From: Picocystis sp. L7
Taxonomy: Eukaryota; Chlorophyta; Picocystophyceae; Picocystales; Picocystaceae
Assembly (NCBI GenBank): GCA_020975725.1
Contig: QXJR01000005.1
Coordinates: 1-64,000, forward strand
DNA: 64,000 nt
Direction of reading: 5' to 3'
The translations under genes were made by a program, and so were the position numbers. Of this stretch, positions 1 through 11,728 are shown one piece after another; within the stretch, counting starts at the first letter, position 1, and the number at the start of each line of letters is the position of its first letter. Below the pieces are notes generated by a model, which was not told where the DNA came from, searched no databases, and worked only from the letters and a program-made list of their open reading frames with translations.

Positions 1-43
1 CCTAAACCCTAAACCCTAAACCCTAAACCCTAAACCCTAAACC
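1..43. repeat. Telomeric repeat array (CCCTAAA)n
   Basis: Six uninterrupted CCCTAAA units (the first lacks one base) run from base 1 and stop at the unrelated sequence beginning at 44. TTTAGGG on the G-rich strand is the plant/green-algal type telomere, also used by some other protists. The C-rich strand reads 5' to 3' from base 1, so this is the left end of a chromosome. The array is probably cut short by assembly. Confidence 0.95.
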
Positions 44-2575
44 ATCGGGCCTCGCTTCGAAGCACAATCAAGTCCAGTTTGCGAGAAGCGATGAAGTGCT
101 GATCACCGTAGACAGTATGTTTTGTGCTGTTGCTATCGCGCAGGATCATCCGATGTTGGGGCCAGTCCAAGGCCTCCAGGTACTGGTGGCAAAAGTTTGC
201 CCCAATATGCAATCAAAGGTTTCTAACGGAGCCACTCCGAACTCGATGCGAGTTCGGAACCCGTCGATTGAGAATGCAGCCCTGATTACTGGGCAGTGTG
301 GACCTTCTGGCCTACAGCCATGCTGTATCGTAGGACGCTGTTGTGCACTCCCATGACACCCCTTCTGGGTCGGCCTGTCGCAAACTATCGTACAAGCGCT
401 CGCTGATGAATGAGTAGCTGGCCAGGGTGTCCAAATAAGCTTGAGTCCTAATTTTTTGTGATTTTTTTCCAAAGTAAGTTTCAGCAGCAAGGAACTCTCC
501 CCTAGGTCTGTTGCTAGCAACAGAATTCAGGTTGATGCATTCCTTCAGTTTGGTAACCGGGGCGGCTGCCTGTTGCGCTCCCGGCTCCGTCCCGCTGATC
601 GAAGTATCGGGACGGAGAGCCATCAGTTTTTTGGTGCTCCCATTACGGATGCCATTTTGCAGCCGGACTGGTCATGTCCGTAACGGCGGCATCGTTGGCA
701 CAGGGAATGAGCTAAGCATAGGTTCTGCTCCTCTTGGGTAAGCTTTGCTCCCATTGACTTGCCTCCGAGCTGTCGCTGAGCTTTTGTAATGGACTGCTTC
801 TGTTCATCCGAGAGATCGCCAAAGCGTTTTCGCTGCCGCTTCGCTGCTGCCATTTCCTTTGACAAAGTGGGAGGCTGAGCCGGTAGGGCAGCTGCCACTC
901 CACCTGTCGGTGTTGGTCCAGCATGCTGGGTGCCATGAGCCGTGCGTGAAGACGGCTTGCGGCTAATCCACTTGCCGGCAGCATCCTTGGTTTCCCTGCC
1001 ATTCTGCTCATGCATATCGCGCTCCAGCTTGAATATCACAGCAGCCAAACTTCCAAGTTGCATATCTGGAACCTTGTCAACCTGAATAAGGTGATTCAGG
1101 TGCTTGTACAAAGCTCGTTGGAGGGAGCTGGGTAGGCCATGTTGTAGCCTGGCCGCGATGTCATCTTCAGTCAGCGTACGGCAGAGCGGCGAATAGCTTG
1201 CATTGACTACAAAGCTCAACTGGACCAGCCGATTGAGAAACTGTAATGCATTCTCTGTTCGGCGCATCCGGGTAGTGTGGAACTCTCGCCATGCTTCCGG
1301 TCCAGGGTCATGACTCTGGAAAGTCCGCTTGAGGTACGCAAAAAGGTCATCGACTGATCGTAGCGATTTGGCAGCGCGCATGATCAAGTTCTGGACCATG
1401 GCCTTTGCCGTACCCGCCAGTGTTTGGTTGATCGCTAGAACCACTTGTTCCATGGGGCGATCGTAGGCATATGCTTGACACCAACACAACACATCGCGGT
1501 ACCAATAGGACAGCGCGTATGGGTTGTCTTTGAGCTCTGTCCCTGAGAACTTTTCCGGTCGTTCGAGCGACACTTTCTGCAAATTCTTGGAGTCCTGGAG
1601 CGCGGAACCGTAGAGGCTCGTAAGACGAGGCAGCCCCTCTTCTTCCAACGGTGTGTGGGATAGTACGGGCTGTTCTTCTGACGCCGATGGCTTGTCCTTT
1701 ACTTCCAGGAGAGTAAGCCCATCAGTTGCTGTCTTCAAATCATCAGGTGGGGAAGCTTGTTTGGCTTGTAGGAGTTCCTCGAGCTCCGCCAACTTTTCTT
1801 CAAGTCCCTCCCTCCGAGACTTTTCCTCCTCGAGGTTCCGTTCGAGGGCTTCCCATCTTTCTTCGCGCCCTTCTTCGTCCAAGGACGACATCCCTCAGAC
1901 TTCTTAGCGTCGTTGAGCTTAAGCTTCGACAGTATTGCACAGCGTCCGTGGAGACACTGCCAATTCACACACGTTTTGGGCTTCAAGGCGGCCAAGATGC
2001 CAAGGGAAGAGGATGGAAACGCCTTGAAGGGCGCGTTTGTGGAGCGCCAGCCGTGTGGGACGGCTCTTGCTGACTTGTGCGAGTCTTGGCGGTGTTGAGA
2101 AGCCGCATCAAGCTCGTGGTTGGTGGAGGCACGCACTTGAGAAGTCGTCAAGGCAAAAGTCTATTTTTCAAGTCAAGTGAGGGGGGCCTCTAGTAGGCCC
2201 TCAAACCAGCAGCGGTTCAGGGTGGTACCCTTATCTCCATCAGGCGCCTGGTGGTCACGTGGCCCTGTCGCCCTCATCGGACGGTTGCACGACAGGCAAG
2301 CACGTGACCCAGATCCCCAGGGTGCTTCCCCACCCTTCGATCGACCTCGGGAGATTCGGGGGGATCCGGTTCTCCCTTCTGCCTGAGTCTCCTAGGGTTG
2401 CCCCGAACTGAGCCTGGGCTTCATTGGGTTCGCCCTGGGTCTATCTGGACGGCTGGTATTGGGGAAATCCCTCGTACCCTCGGACCGGGGTACTAAGGGC
2501 TTCCCATCCCCCGCCTTCCCAAGTCCTGAGTCGCACTCGTCAAGTTGGGGAGGGGTTGCCCGTCCTGTACCTCAC
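44..2575 (-). mobile_element. Ty3/gypsy relic truncated by the telomere
   Basis: Fossil LTR retrotransposon on the minus strand. A gag-like region (about 620-1890) has an N-terminal coiled-coil stretch rich in E/L/R and a C-terminal zinc knuckle ([15 protein letters not shown]). Downstream of it (44-620) is the retropepsin-like start of pol, which then runs into the telomere. On the other side (about 1930-2575) is LTR-like sequence alignable by eye with the LTRs at 27036 and 34058. It is a relative of the methyltransferase-bearing gypsy at 27-35 kb; the part that would carry RT, methyltransferase and integrase is absent. Broken: truncated at one end, plus at least one further break. Older than the 27 kb copy. 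Confidence 0.85.
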
Positions 2576-2599
2576 TTGATATCCAGCGATTCACAGCAA

Positions 2600-4290
2600 G
2601 CTCCAAGCTCGCTTATCTAAGCTACTGCTTGATAACGATCCTTGTCAAGCACTGGGTCCCATCGTAGGGGGGATCCTGCCCTGTGCAACACTTGTAAGGC
2701 ATGCACACCGTCTGTGTGTGTGTGCAACTCCACGATGTCTTGGTCTCGTTGAAGTACGCAGGTTCCATCACTCCTCATAGCTATGTTAGCTCCCATTTGG
2801 CGACCCATCTTTGTCGCGGAGATCAAGTTGGATGCCATGTTCGGAACATACAACACATTTGAAAGTTGAACCTCCAACTTTCCAATCTTGAGCGTCACGT
2901 TCCCTTTACCTGCAAGGGCCGTGCTCCGACCATCGGCCACCATAATTTGACCGCTTGCTTGTTCCAAAGTTCCCTCGCGGAACTTCTATAGGTCTCTTGT
3001 CATATGATCGGATGCTCCATTATCGAGTATCCAGTCCCTTATGCTTGGACTGCTTTCCATTGTTACTCGCATACTCCGACCTTTCTTCTCGGTCTCGGTA
3101 CCTTGTCGGCAATAACGGGCCATATGTCCTTGCTTACCGCACTTGTAGCACTTGCCATTGAATTTCCTTTTCTTTTCCTGGGCGTATCCAACTCTCACAA
3201 CTAGTGGTTGGCTTCCTGTCTCACTTCGATCATGGTTCACGTGTGCTTGTTCCATCACCACGTCGTCACCTTGCATGTTGTACTCTTCGTTTACGAGTAT
3301 CATCTTCAATCGATCCAATGTTGGCATTTCACCGCTTGCATTGATCGTTGTCTTCACAAGATTGTATCTCTCGGTAGCCCATTGAGATTGTGGCGACTAT
3401 GTCGGCTTCCGATATCTTCTCGCCACTTTCTCGGAGTTTGCTCGCTAGCGAGAGTGCCCTTGTGTAGTATTGCATCACGCTCTCGCACGGCGTTTTCTTC
3501 AATGTCCGATACTTCCCAAGTATGCGCATTGATGTTGCGGCATTTTGTATCCCATACCTTGCATGTAGGTGGTCCCAAGTATCCTTGGCCGAGAGCATTG
3601 TGCCTCGTTGCAATAGCGAGCGCTCTTCTTTGTTGACTCTCTGAAGCATTGCCGCTCGTACCATCTTTGACTTTTGTTTGGAATCCGCATCCATTTCATC
3701 ATGCGACGTTGCATTCTCCAACACATCGCCGAGCCCTGCTTCTTCTATTGCTAGGAGCACTTTTCCTTTCCATAAGTTCCAATTTCCTTGTACAAGGATT
3801 GGAATGTCGCCCTTGTCTATCTTGTATCGCGCCATGATGTGTTCTTCCATTGTGTAGGTGTCTTCGGGCAACCAAGGCTCTTAACCTGTTGAAAAATATT
3901 TATAGCTCAGTTAATCTACACTGCCTTTGGTTGAGTGAGTCTCTCGCACTTCTCCTCTAGGAGGTGCTCCTTCTCCTAAGTGGACTTGCGCTATTTGGGC
4001 CTCGCTTCGAGGTGATACTCCCGCGCCCGTTTGGTGTGGGATGCCTGACTTTGCAAAGACTCAACTGATCAATTACATGCATGCTTGCTCCCTTATATAG
4101 AGTGGATGTATCTGCGCTGCATTACATCATCCCCCCAACCGTGCAAGATTATTCGTACAATCACAACACTATCACAACTTAGTATCTCCCCTTGTAGAAG
4201 GTGGGTACCTTCCTTCTAGACCCACTCCCTTGACCGGGCTGGTCTTGCATCATCCTGCTATAGCCAGTACGGGTATACCGATCAAGTGTT
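2600..4290 (-). mobile_element. Ty1/copia relic (gag, protease part) with LTR-like leader
   Basis: Minus-strand fossil. It shows a copia-type gag (UBN2-like), a CCHC knuckle (CYKCGKQGHMARYC), the retropepsin motif WILDNGASDHM and the following NVLYVPNMASNLIS stretch. Integrase, RT and RNase H are missing. Upstream on the same strand (about 3880-4290) is non-coding sequence with a TATA-like stretch, probably remains of its 5' LTR. Broken, with several interruptions. It abuts the gypsy relic to the left and the glycosyltransferase promoter region to the right. Confidence 0.75.
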
Positions 4291-4552
4291 TAAACTTCTC
4301 ATGGTTGGAAACTTGTCATGTTTTAACATCAGGGATGGGGATTTGAAAGGGAACCGAGCCCGAAGAAAATGGCGTTTTTCCAGATTAGTCGGACAAACTC
4401 GCCGACTCTTCCCCCGAAAGGACCTCCAAACCGCCAACGAACCTGTGGGAACCATCTTTCCCGCCTCCATCGCCTTCACATTCCACCACTCATCTCTTGC
4501 CTCTCTCTCACCATCGGGTTGATAGTAAGTGAGTACATCGGCATCCTGAAGT

Positions 4553-7258
4553 ATGCGCTGCGTATATTTCTTTGGAATCCTTGCAGCTATATCAGGTTTT
4601 ACCTTTCTACGACTCGGGGCACGTTTGCTGGATCAGAACGTACAACTCTTCGGCTCAGCCAAACAATGGCCCCCAAGTAACATGGAATGCGAAGCGACAA
4701 TAAAGACAGCAACAATGGCCGTCGACGCATCTTACAGGGATCATGAAGGAGACGATCTTCTTGCTCAAATTTCTGAGAGTTCTATGTTTGAAGAGGAGGG
4801 TGTTTCATTTATTGTAGGTGGCTACCACACTTCAAGAGTGCAGCTTATAGAACATTTTGTTTGCAAACACTCGAAAGTTTCATTTGTGAAATGGATTCAC
4901 GTCAACTGGGGTAGCAATCAAACAGTACCTGATGTCAATCAGTTTCGCTGTTCGCAGAAGCTTAGCATCAGTCATGCTAGCAGCAGTTCTCTGAACGACC
5001 GTTTGGTTGTTCCCCACTTCATAAAAACGAATTGCATAGGGGTGGTAGATGATGATATAGTCGTATCTTTGCGTGCAATTACTTTTGCATATCAGATGTG
5101 GAGAGAGAATCCAGACAGGATGGTTGGGTTTTTCCCTCGTTCCGTCTACTCTGGCTCGTATTATCCTCCCAGATATCGAAGGGAGAGTCACTTAGGAGCT
5201 GCATACCACTTAATCCTAACGAAATTTTTACTGGTGAGCAAGAAGTTCTTGGATATCTACAGCAAAAGGCAGGATCTGAAGGCGATTGTGGACAAATATC
5301 ACAATTGTGAAGACATTGCATTGAATTATGTTGTCGCCAATTTCACTGGTAAAGGGCCGATTCATTTGTCTACAAAAGTTGTGGATTTTGGTGATTCAAG
5401 GAACAAGAAGACCATGGGAGAATATGCAGTGGATGATATTGTAGCAGTGGGTTTGGGACAGAGGAAACAACATAAGGGCGATCGTTCACGATGTATAAGC
5501 GCTTTCCGCCATCTCATGGGACATGACCTACCAGCATCGTATCACTCTTTCATACCAAGCAAACCTGATGAAGCGCTGTGCTGGAGTGCAGATAAATGGT
5601 CCGCTTGTGACCAACCAGGGATTCTACAGCCTTCTCAGAGTGAGGAGCATCTACCTGCACTTAGCATAGGTAGGCCGCAAAGTCTTTTTGCTTTTGCGAC
5701 TTTGGCTTCATCTACAAGCCATATAGAACCTCTCTGTCTCTTGGCGAAGATGCTCCGCTATCATGGGACAATGTATGATATCCTTCTTTTTGTTCCAGAA
5801 CATATGTCAAGAAAACTTTCAGCTGTGAGTGAAGTAAGGAAGCATTTTGACGCAATCATTCCTATTCCTAAAGTGTCCCTCTCAAGAAAGTCAAGCAATG
5901 CTGGTGGTTACATGAAAATATATATTTGGAAAGAAATAAAGTACAGTAAAATCCTGTATCTTGACTACGACGTTTTGATACTGGACAACATAGACCACTT
6001 ATTTGTTGAATACGAAGCTTTTGCTGCGGCACCAGATGTTTACGTTGGAGACATATTCAATAGTGGTGTCATGCTACTGAAACCAGATCTCCTTACCGCT
6101 GCAGACATGCTAGAAAAAGTGGATCATGTAGACTCCTACAACAAGGGCGACCAGGGGTTTTTTAATTGGTACTTCGACTGGTGGTATACAAGCGAAGCAA
6201 AGCACCGCCTGCCTTTCAAGTACAACTTTATTTATCATCTGGAAAGGAGAAATGGGTATCAAACACCAACTGGATGGTCGCTTGAAAAGGATATCAGCTT
6301 GAATGGACATCCATTCATTGTACATTTTGCGAACAGGTTTTCTAAGCCATGGCAAACTCCAGTAGCAAAATGCACATACTACCAAATATTGTGGAAGAAG
6401 TGGGCTGCAGGAAGTGCTCCCAATCTCTATCAGTCAGCAAAACTTCAACCAGCCTTGGATATCTCCCGGTTTGTATCTAACACTCGCTTTCATCATCGGT
6501 GGTCAAATATGAAATTTGCAATGGCAACTTACTTTGAGGGTGGAAATGTCCTCAGCACGCTCATATTGGCAAGGAGTTTGCAAGACGTAGGCTCCTCATA
6601 TCCATTGATTGTTCTCGTGCCTTCATATTCAGTAGTAGAAGTTGAAACGGAGCTTTGGCAGTGCAATCTTACAAGTATCATTGTAAAGGAAACTAGCACA
6701 AGTGGATGGGCTGGGTGGTTGGACGTGTGGAGCCTCACAGACTTTACCTCAATCCTTTTCTTGTCAAACCAAGGTATGGTACTGCGCAACCTAGATCACG
6801 TGTTTGATATGTTTGACCCACTGGCTTCAGTCCCTTCCACACTACCTCCTGACACTGCAAGTGGAGATATGCTGCTGCTCCAACCAAACAGGACGTTGTG
6901 TCAGCTGCTACATCAGGAGGCTGATAACTGGACAAAGAAATATGGAGACCATTTTGGCTTCCTACAGTCAGTCACTGCCTCATGGTTTGCATCTAGCCCA
7001 TCACATAGGCTTCCAGCCAGTTATCGTGCAGAAGCAGAGCTTAAACCTTACGTACAACATTTTAGAAAATTTTTATTCTTTCGTTTTCACAAAGGAAATG
7101 CTCCATGGGAGAAGGCGAGTCTAAGTGAATTGATCAAGTGCCGGCTCTTGCACCCCCTTGGTTCCATTTCATCACTCAAACGGGAGTGGCTACAAAAAGC
7201 TTGCCAGATGAAGCGCTTGCATGACAGTTTGGATGCTTGCGGGGTATGTAAATACTAA
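4553..7258 (+). CDS. GT64 + GT8 + GT8-like multidomain glycosyltransferase
   Basis: A 901-residue, apparently intronless host gene. Residues 1-26 hold a hydrophobic stretch after MRCVYFFG, fitting a type II Golgi signal anchor. About residues 80-310 form an exostosin-C-terminal-like GT64 domain, with the metal-binding DDD at 166-168 (VVDDDI) and the typical FAYQMWRENPDRMVGFFPR and HNCEDIALNYV segments. About residues 378-640 form a GT8 (glycogenin/GUX-like) domain: DxD in LYLDYDVLILDN (D471, D473), FNSGVMLLKP (502-511) and a closing VHFANRFSKPW (590-600). About residues 653-855 repeat the GT8 outline (TYFEGG, LFLSNQGMVLRNLDHVF, HKGNAPWEK), but the DxD is replaced by SNQ, so this module is probably non-catalytic. 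GT64 enzymes transfer GlcNAc/GalNAc-type residues and GT8 enzymes UDP-sugars; the substrate here is unknown. The upstream ATG could be replaced by one at residue 44, which would lose the anchor. Confidence 0.88.
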   Translation: MRCVYFFGILAAISGFTFLRLGARLLDQNVQLFGSAKQWPPSNMECEATIKTATMAVDASYRDHEGDDLLAQISESSMFEEEGVSFIVGGYHTSRVQLIEHFVCKHSKVSFVKWIHVNWGSNQTVPDVNQFRCSQKLSISHASSSSLNDRLVVPHFIKTNCIGVVDDDIVVSLRAITFAYQMWRENPDRMVGFFPRSVYSGSYYPPRYRRESHLGAAYHLILTKFLLVSKKFLDIYSKRQDLKAIVDKYHNCEDIALNYVVANFTGKGPIHLSTKVVDFGDSRNKKTMGEYAVDDIVAVGLGQRKQHKGDRSRCISAFRHLMGHDLPASYHSFIPSKPDEALCWSADKWSACDQPGILQPSQSEEHLPALSIGRPQSLFAFATLASSTSHIEPLCLLAKMLRYHGTMYDILLFVPEHMSRKLSAVSEVRKHFDAIIPIPKVSLSRKSSNAGGYMKIYIWKEIKYSKILYLDYDVLILDNIDHLFVEYEAFAAAPDVYVGDIFNSGVMLLKPDLLTAADMLEKVDHVDSYNKGDQGFFNWYFDWWYTSEAKHRLPFKYNFIYHLERRNGYQTPTGWSLEKDISLNGHPFIVHFANRFSKPWQTPVAKCTYYQILWKKWAAGSAPNLYQSAKLQPALDISRFVSNTRFHHRWSNMKFAMATYFEGGNVLSTLILARSLQDVGSSYPLIVLVPSYSVVEVETELWQCNLTSIIVKETSTSGWAGWLDVWSLTDFTSILFLSNQGMVLRNLDHVFDMFDPLASVPSTLPPDTASGDMLLLQPNRTLCQLLHQEADNWTKKYGDHFGFLQSVTASWFASSPSHRLPASYRAEAELKPYVQHFRKFLFFRFHKGNAPWEKASLSELIKCRLLHPLGSISSLKREWLQKACQMKRLHDSLDACGVCKY

Positions 7259-8097
7259 GCCAAAAACCATGAATCCTGACGAATCCTTGCGCAGGAGTGT
7301 TCTTTACCATAACACTTGCATCAATAGCATACCTCAGTTGGTAAGCCTGTTGTTGTCAAAGATCTTTGTTGAGCAAGCACGGTTGGAAATGGTTGAATAT
7401 TCTCTCTGTGAGACCCGGAGTGAGTTGCTGTCAACAAGTTCATTGTTTGAGACATTGTGTGAGACATTGTGTGTTCCCCATCAAACTGTCATGGTGCTAG
7501 CAGGGCTTCCACACCTGTTTTAGCACAAGCAGAATCGGTATGATTGTCAATAATGGTGGGCAAAGAAAAACTTGCACAAGAATACGTGTAATTGAAAGAC
7601 TTCCATTGAGACCCCGGAGTCCGATGGAGTAATGTTACTTTTCCACATCAATATTTTCTATGCGTGAGGAACCTGTTCATGTGAGACATATCTTGGAAAA
7701 GCAAACGACAACTAGACTTTGTGCTAGGAATGTAGGTTGAGTGGGACTTTATCCTTGTGTGCTCAAGAGGCCATAATTGGGGTATCTTGTAAGCTCGGGA
7801 AGAGTTTACTGAGGTTGGTTGGCTTAAAGCAGGTTATCAAGTGTCATCACGTCATACAACAACCCAAGTTTCTGGAAATTTGCATGTGGAGAAGATGCCA
7901 CGCTAAGTTGACAGGTGCGGAGAACCAAGGCGCACCTCAAAGTGAGACGAGGACGGCTTACTTCAATTATGAGATCTTCTTGGAAGCCCAATGTGAATTC
8001 TCACAAGGGTGTCGCGTTCCTAGGCCCGATCCACCACAAGTTACGCTAAGCAAAGATCTCTTCGCTAGTCAAATGCCAAACTCACTGGCGGAGACCC
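7259..8097. other. Non-coding 3' region of the glycosyltransferase, nothing recognised
   Basis: About 840 bases after the stop codon with no coding signal that I recognise. The first 250 bases are probably 3' UTR. No repeats or RNA genes are seen. Confidence 0.5.
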
Positions 8098-9080
8098 ATA
8101 TTGTTGGAGGGCAAGAGCTGCTAGAGCCCTTGTAGCCGTCCGATAATCTAGAGCAAAGGCAAGGGGTTGGAAAGCCCTCGATCGAGCACCCTCTTGTCTT
8201 CTAGACTCGAGGTAGGGAGCTATTGTTGGAGTCTAAGTGGAGACTCCTCAGTCAAAAGGCAAGGAATGGACCTTGTAGAGTCTAAGGCAAGACTCTCAAG
8301 GGTGACCCCACCGAATGTACCGCCTCTTGAGCAAGAATGGGCCCCCGAGGATGCCCGCCCTTGGTGTGGGGCGTGGAGAGGAGCTCCCTAGGGCCCATAG
8401 ATGGGTCCGTTTAGGGTGAGGCCCTCAATGAAGCGTTACAAGTGTGTAGTAGACGAAGTCCTCACGAGATGTGAGAGATAAGGGGAGGGCAAGACCCCCT
8501 AGGCACCATTACGTGATGGAATCTTGCCTAGGGGTGCAACCCGTGTGCACATCACGAGGCAAGTCCCTCGTGGACTTGATGGGGCTGGCGTCCCATTCCC
8601 CTATGGTGTGGAAAGCACTATATAAGGCGTGAGCCTTTGCATTTGTAATTGAAGAAGAATTGAGATTGAAGAGGAGGCGTCTTTGCCTGTCCTCTGCCGA
8701 GTGCGAGAGCATTTGACTTGGCACCGGGATACGAGGCTAGGAGGCGACATAAGAGAGAAAAAGCGAACCTATTTGGCAAGAAGGAAAACGAGTAAGGCTT
8801 GCGCGGGCGCACGGAATGGACGCTCACACGGACCAAACGAGTTGGACTGCCACCGGCGACCTTACGCCAACTCGTGATGTCAGCGGTGAGTGCCCAACTG
8901 TGACGCTTCGCGTCTCGTCACAATATTAACTTTGGTATAAACACGTTGTGTCTCGGTGAAGACTCTACAGACCGGACAGAATCGCGGGGTCTCTACCAGG
9001 TCCCTTATGGATTGGGTCCCCCCGCAGTTAATCGGTCAACGATTCGACGTCTGACAGCCCTTGTATATGGCACACGCTGT
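8098..9080 (+). repeat. LTR-like non-coding block with TATA box
   Basis: The stretch opens with ATTGTTGGAGG, and a similar ATTGTTGGAG recurs near 8221. It is rich in short direct repeats around GTCTAAG and carries a promoter-like CTATATAAGGC near 8618. This looks like a degraded retrotransposon LTR or leader, but I see no second copy and no target duplication, so the assignment is weak. Confidence 0.3.
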
Positions 9081-9530
9081 GTTGTAATAGATTAGATCCC
9101 TTTTGACTTGGCTAGCCGTGCACCTCTTGACACCTTCGCTAGCCACAAGTCCGGATCATCAACAACGCGTTCCAACTCTCGCTCTTGGAAGGAGACACCT
9201 ACCTCAAGTAACTCCGCAAGTCACTGTTGCTCTTCAAAGCCAAAGTTCAAGCAGATTCCAAGAAGGCCCTCCAAGAACCCCTTTGTGGACCCACTTAAGT
9301 GTTATTCTGTGTTAACATACTTGGCAGCACCACAAGCACTCTCCTCCATCCCTTCTACTTGCAACAAAGTGTTCTTAATTGTAGCCACGCGTTCCTTTTC
9401 ATACATCAATTGCAATGATGCTCTCCCGTGGTCCGTTATGAACCTGGTACTTTGCCAAGAAGATAAGTTTTCGAAGTTGTCAACCGCCTATGCCACAAAT
9501 TTTTTGTTCATTCCAAGTTATGCCTTTCGT
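9080..9530 (-). pseudogene. Decayed coding remnant, unidentified
   Basis: Read on the minus strand, one frame gives protein-like composition over about 140 codons (for example ENLSSWQSTRFITDHGRASL and LVGVSFQERELERV-like stretches) but is interrupted. It lies beside the LTR-like block, so it may be a retroelement remnant. No family is recognised. Confidence 0.3.
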
Positions 9531-10985
9531 GTCTTTCCGGACTTGCCGTTGCGTTGGATCTCCCTCAAAAGTGAATGCTGAAGTCGTTGTCCATCTTCAC
9601 CGCCAAAATGCACACTTGGAGGCTCACCATCCGGACGCAGTGACCCTGGAAGGTCGGTCGACGCCATCGCCAATGGATACTTCGTTTGGTCCCTCCTTCG
9701 GACCGATCCATTGATACCTTTTCGTTCGGCCCTCGAGATTTTCAATCGATTCGATCGGTGTCTCTTTTTGTAGGGATCTCGTTACAAAAAGTTTCTCCAT
9801 CGAACGATGGAAAAACGGACAAAAGGAAAGGAGGTTATTTCGATAGGAAAAATGGGGCGGGAGCCATCCCCTTGTGAATCAACTTTTTAAAACAAATCGT
9901 TACAAAACGGGCCATTCAGTAGGGGATTTTGGAATCCGGGTTACGAAATGTTGGGAGAAAGAGTCGGGTTGGGTCAAACGATTTCGCCGACTAGTTGTTG
10001 TCCGAATAGTCTTTCTTAGTGGGTTTTAGGTGAGAGAGATCGATAATTATCACCGGTAATTCACTACCTAGTATTACAGTTCAACTCACGAGCGTGCGAG
10101 TCACAAACCAGGTTCCAAGTTTGACTGTACGTGTGTTCCAACGGTTCCAGTTGCCGTGCTCTTTAGGTCTTCTCGTAGGCTCACGAGTCCAACACAGCAG
10201 CAAGCGTCCACAGTCCCCTCTACCGGTCCCCTCGGACACTCCACTGGAGTATATCAGCTGGGGGCATTGCTACAGTCCCTTGCACTACAGGCTACCTACC
10301 ACTGCAGTCTTCTGTGACGGGGTGACCCAGTCCCTTCGATCCCTTCCGAGACTCGAAACCACCGGGGGTGCACCCCAGGGCCACACCCCCCCTCTGGCCC
10401 TGCTTCAGGGGCGGTAGATCTTGCTTGCCATGCACGTTGCGTCCGGTTTTTTGGGTGTGTATTCTGAAACTCTCGTAGATGGGATTCCACCCCTCTTCCC
10501 TCGGAACGGACGCTCGCCTTGTCCAACAAGGGCCGAACATCCCAAGGCAAACTTTTTGCTGCGTCTGGAAATCTCGTTTCTCGGCGTTCCTTTTCCTTTT
10601 TTAAGTCCTTCGGGGGGGCCGCCTACGGCGGCCGCCCACCTACCGACTTAAAAAGAGTTCCCCCTCCTCCTCCTTTTCCCTCCAAAATTTCCGCCATTGC
10701 CCGCTCTTTCGCGTGCAAAAATCGTCGGAATCCGTCGTGGGTGGGGTCACGAGCAGGGATTTAGGAGGGTCTCGTTTGAAGGGGCCTCCCTCCTCGAATA
10801 TGGATCCGTTCTCCATACTTTTTAAGTCAAGCACGTGTGGTTGGCCCCTCTACCTTGTTCTAGATTTTGGACGCATACGCTCCCAAATTCACGATGGTGC
10901 ACCCAAGAACATGGGGTCGCTCGAAGGAATCTCGATGGGTTCGAGACCCCCCCTCTCCTTTTCCCCCACTTGGGTGGGACCTCTC
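9530..10985. other. Non-coding debris, no gene recognised
   Basis: No coding signal stands out. Around 10590-10690 there is a GC-rich stretch (GGGGGGGCCGCC...) and a pyrimidine-rich run. The open frames here are short and lack recognisable domains. Confidence 0.4.
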
Positions 10986-11243
10986 GCCCAGCTCATGGAG
11001 GGACACGAGCCCATCTCAAGGGGGAGGCACGAGGAGCAAGCGGTGGTGAGAGAGGGAAGGCTCCCTTCCTCCTTCGAGGACATGGTGGAGAGAAGGGGGG
11101 GGAAGAAGGGAAGTACCCCTCATTACACCCCTGAAAAAGTGGCCCACCCCTGGAGGCAAGGGTGGGGTCGAGTCATTCGGTCGGTCTGTCCCGGTCGAAT
11201 TCCCCAGTATCCCTTTCAGGGCCTCGTTCTGACCCAGGGTGAC

Positions 11244-11728
11244 TGTTGAAAGAACTACCCTTTCAGAAGGGAACAGCCCCACACTCAGTGACCAAACCCA
11301 ATCTTCGACGAAGTCCAAGACAAGGAGTTCCCCCGACGAAGATGCCGAGGAATCCGACATTGGACTGGACGAACGCAAAGGTGCTCGACAAGTGCCTTCG
11401 ACAGCAAAACAAGCAAGTCAGTAGGTGTCGTGCAACTACGAACAACACCTCGCTCGAACAAACTCGGAGCGCTATAAATAGCGCACATGCATTACCTGTA
11501 AACCAGATTTTTCCATTCTCCAACTGAGTTCTCCACAACGCCCTCCAACCGCAAGCCACTCTCACCTCCGTCCTGCGACGTGCCGCTGAAGGCACCACAC
11601 CGCCTGACGAAAGAAGAAACGCTCAACTAGGGTTACGTCTCATTGACACAGATCAGTTCACAACTGATTTCACAACGACTGTGGAGAGAACCAGAACTAA
11701 TTGAAGGGACTCATTAGTCAATTAAACA
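11244..11728 (+). repeat. 5' LTR of the copia element
   Basis: 485 bp, begins TGTTGAAAGAACTACC and ends AATTAAACA. It contains a TATA-like GCTATAAATAGC near 11470. Apparently identical to the 3' LTR. Confidence 0.95.

Noticed and set aside
10835-11249. Small proteins in the stretch left of the copia
   Set aside because: The sequence aligns with LTR-like DNA, so these frames are incidental.
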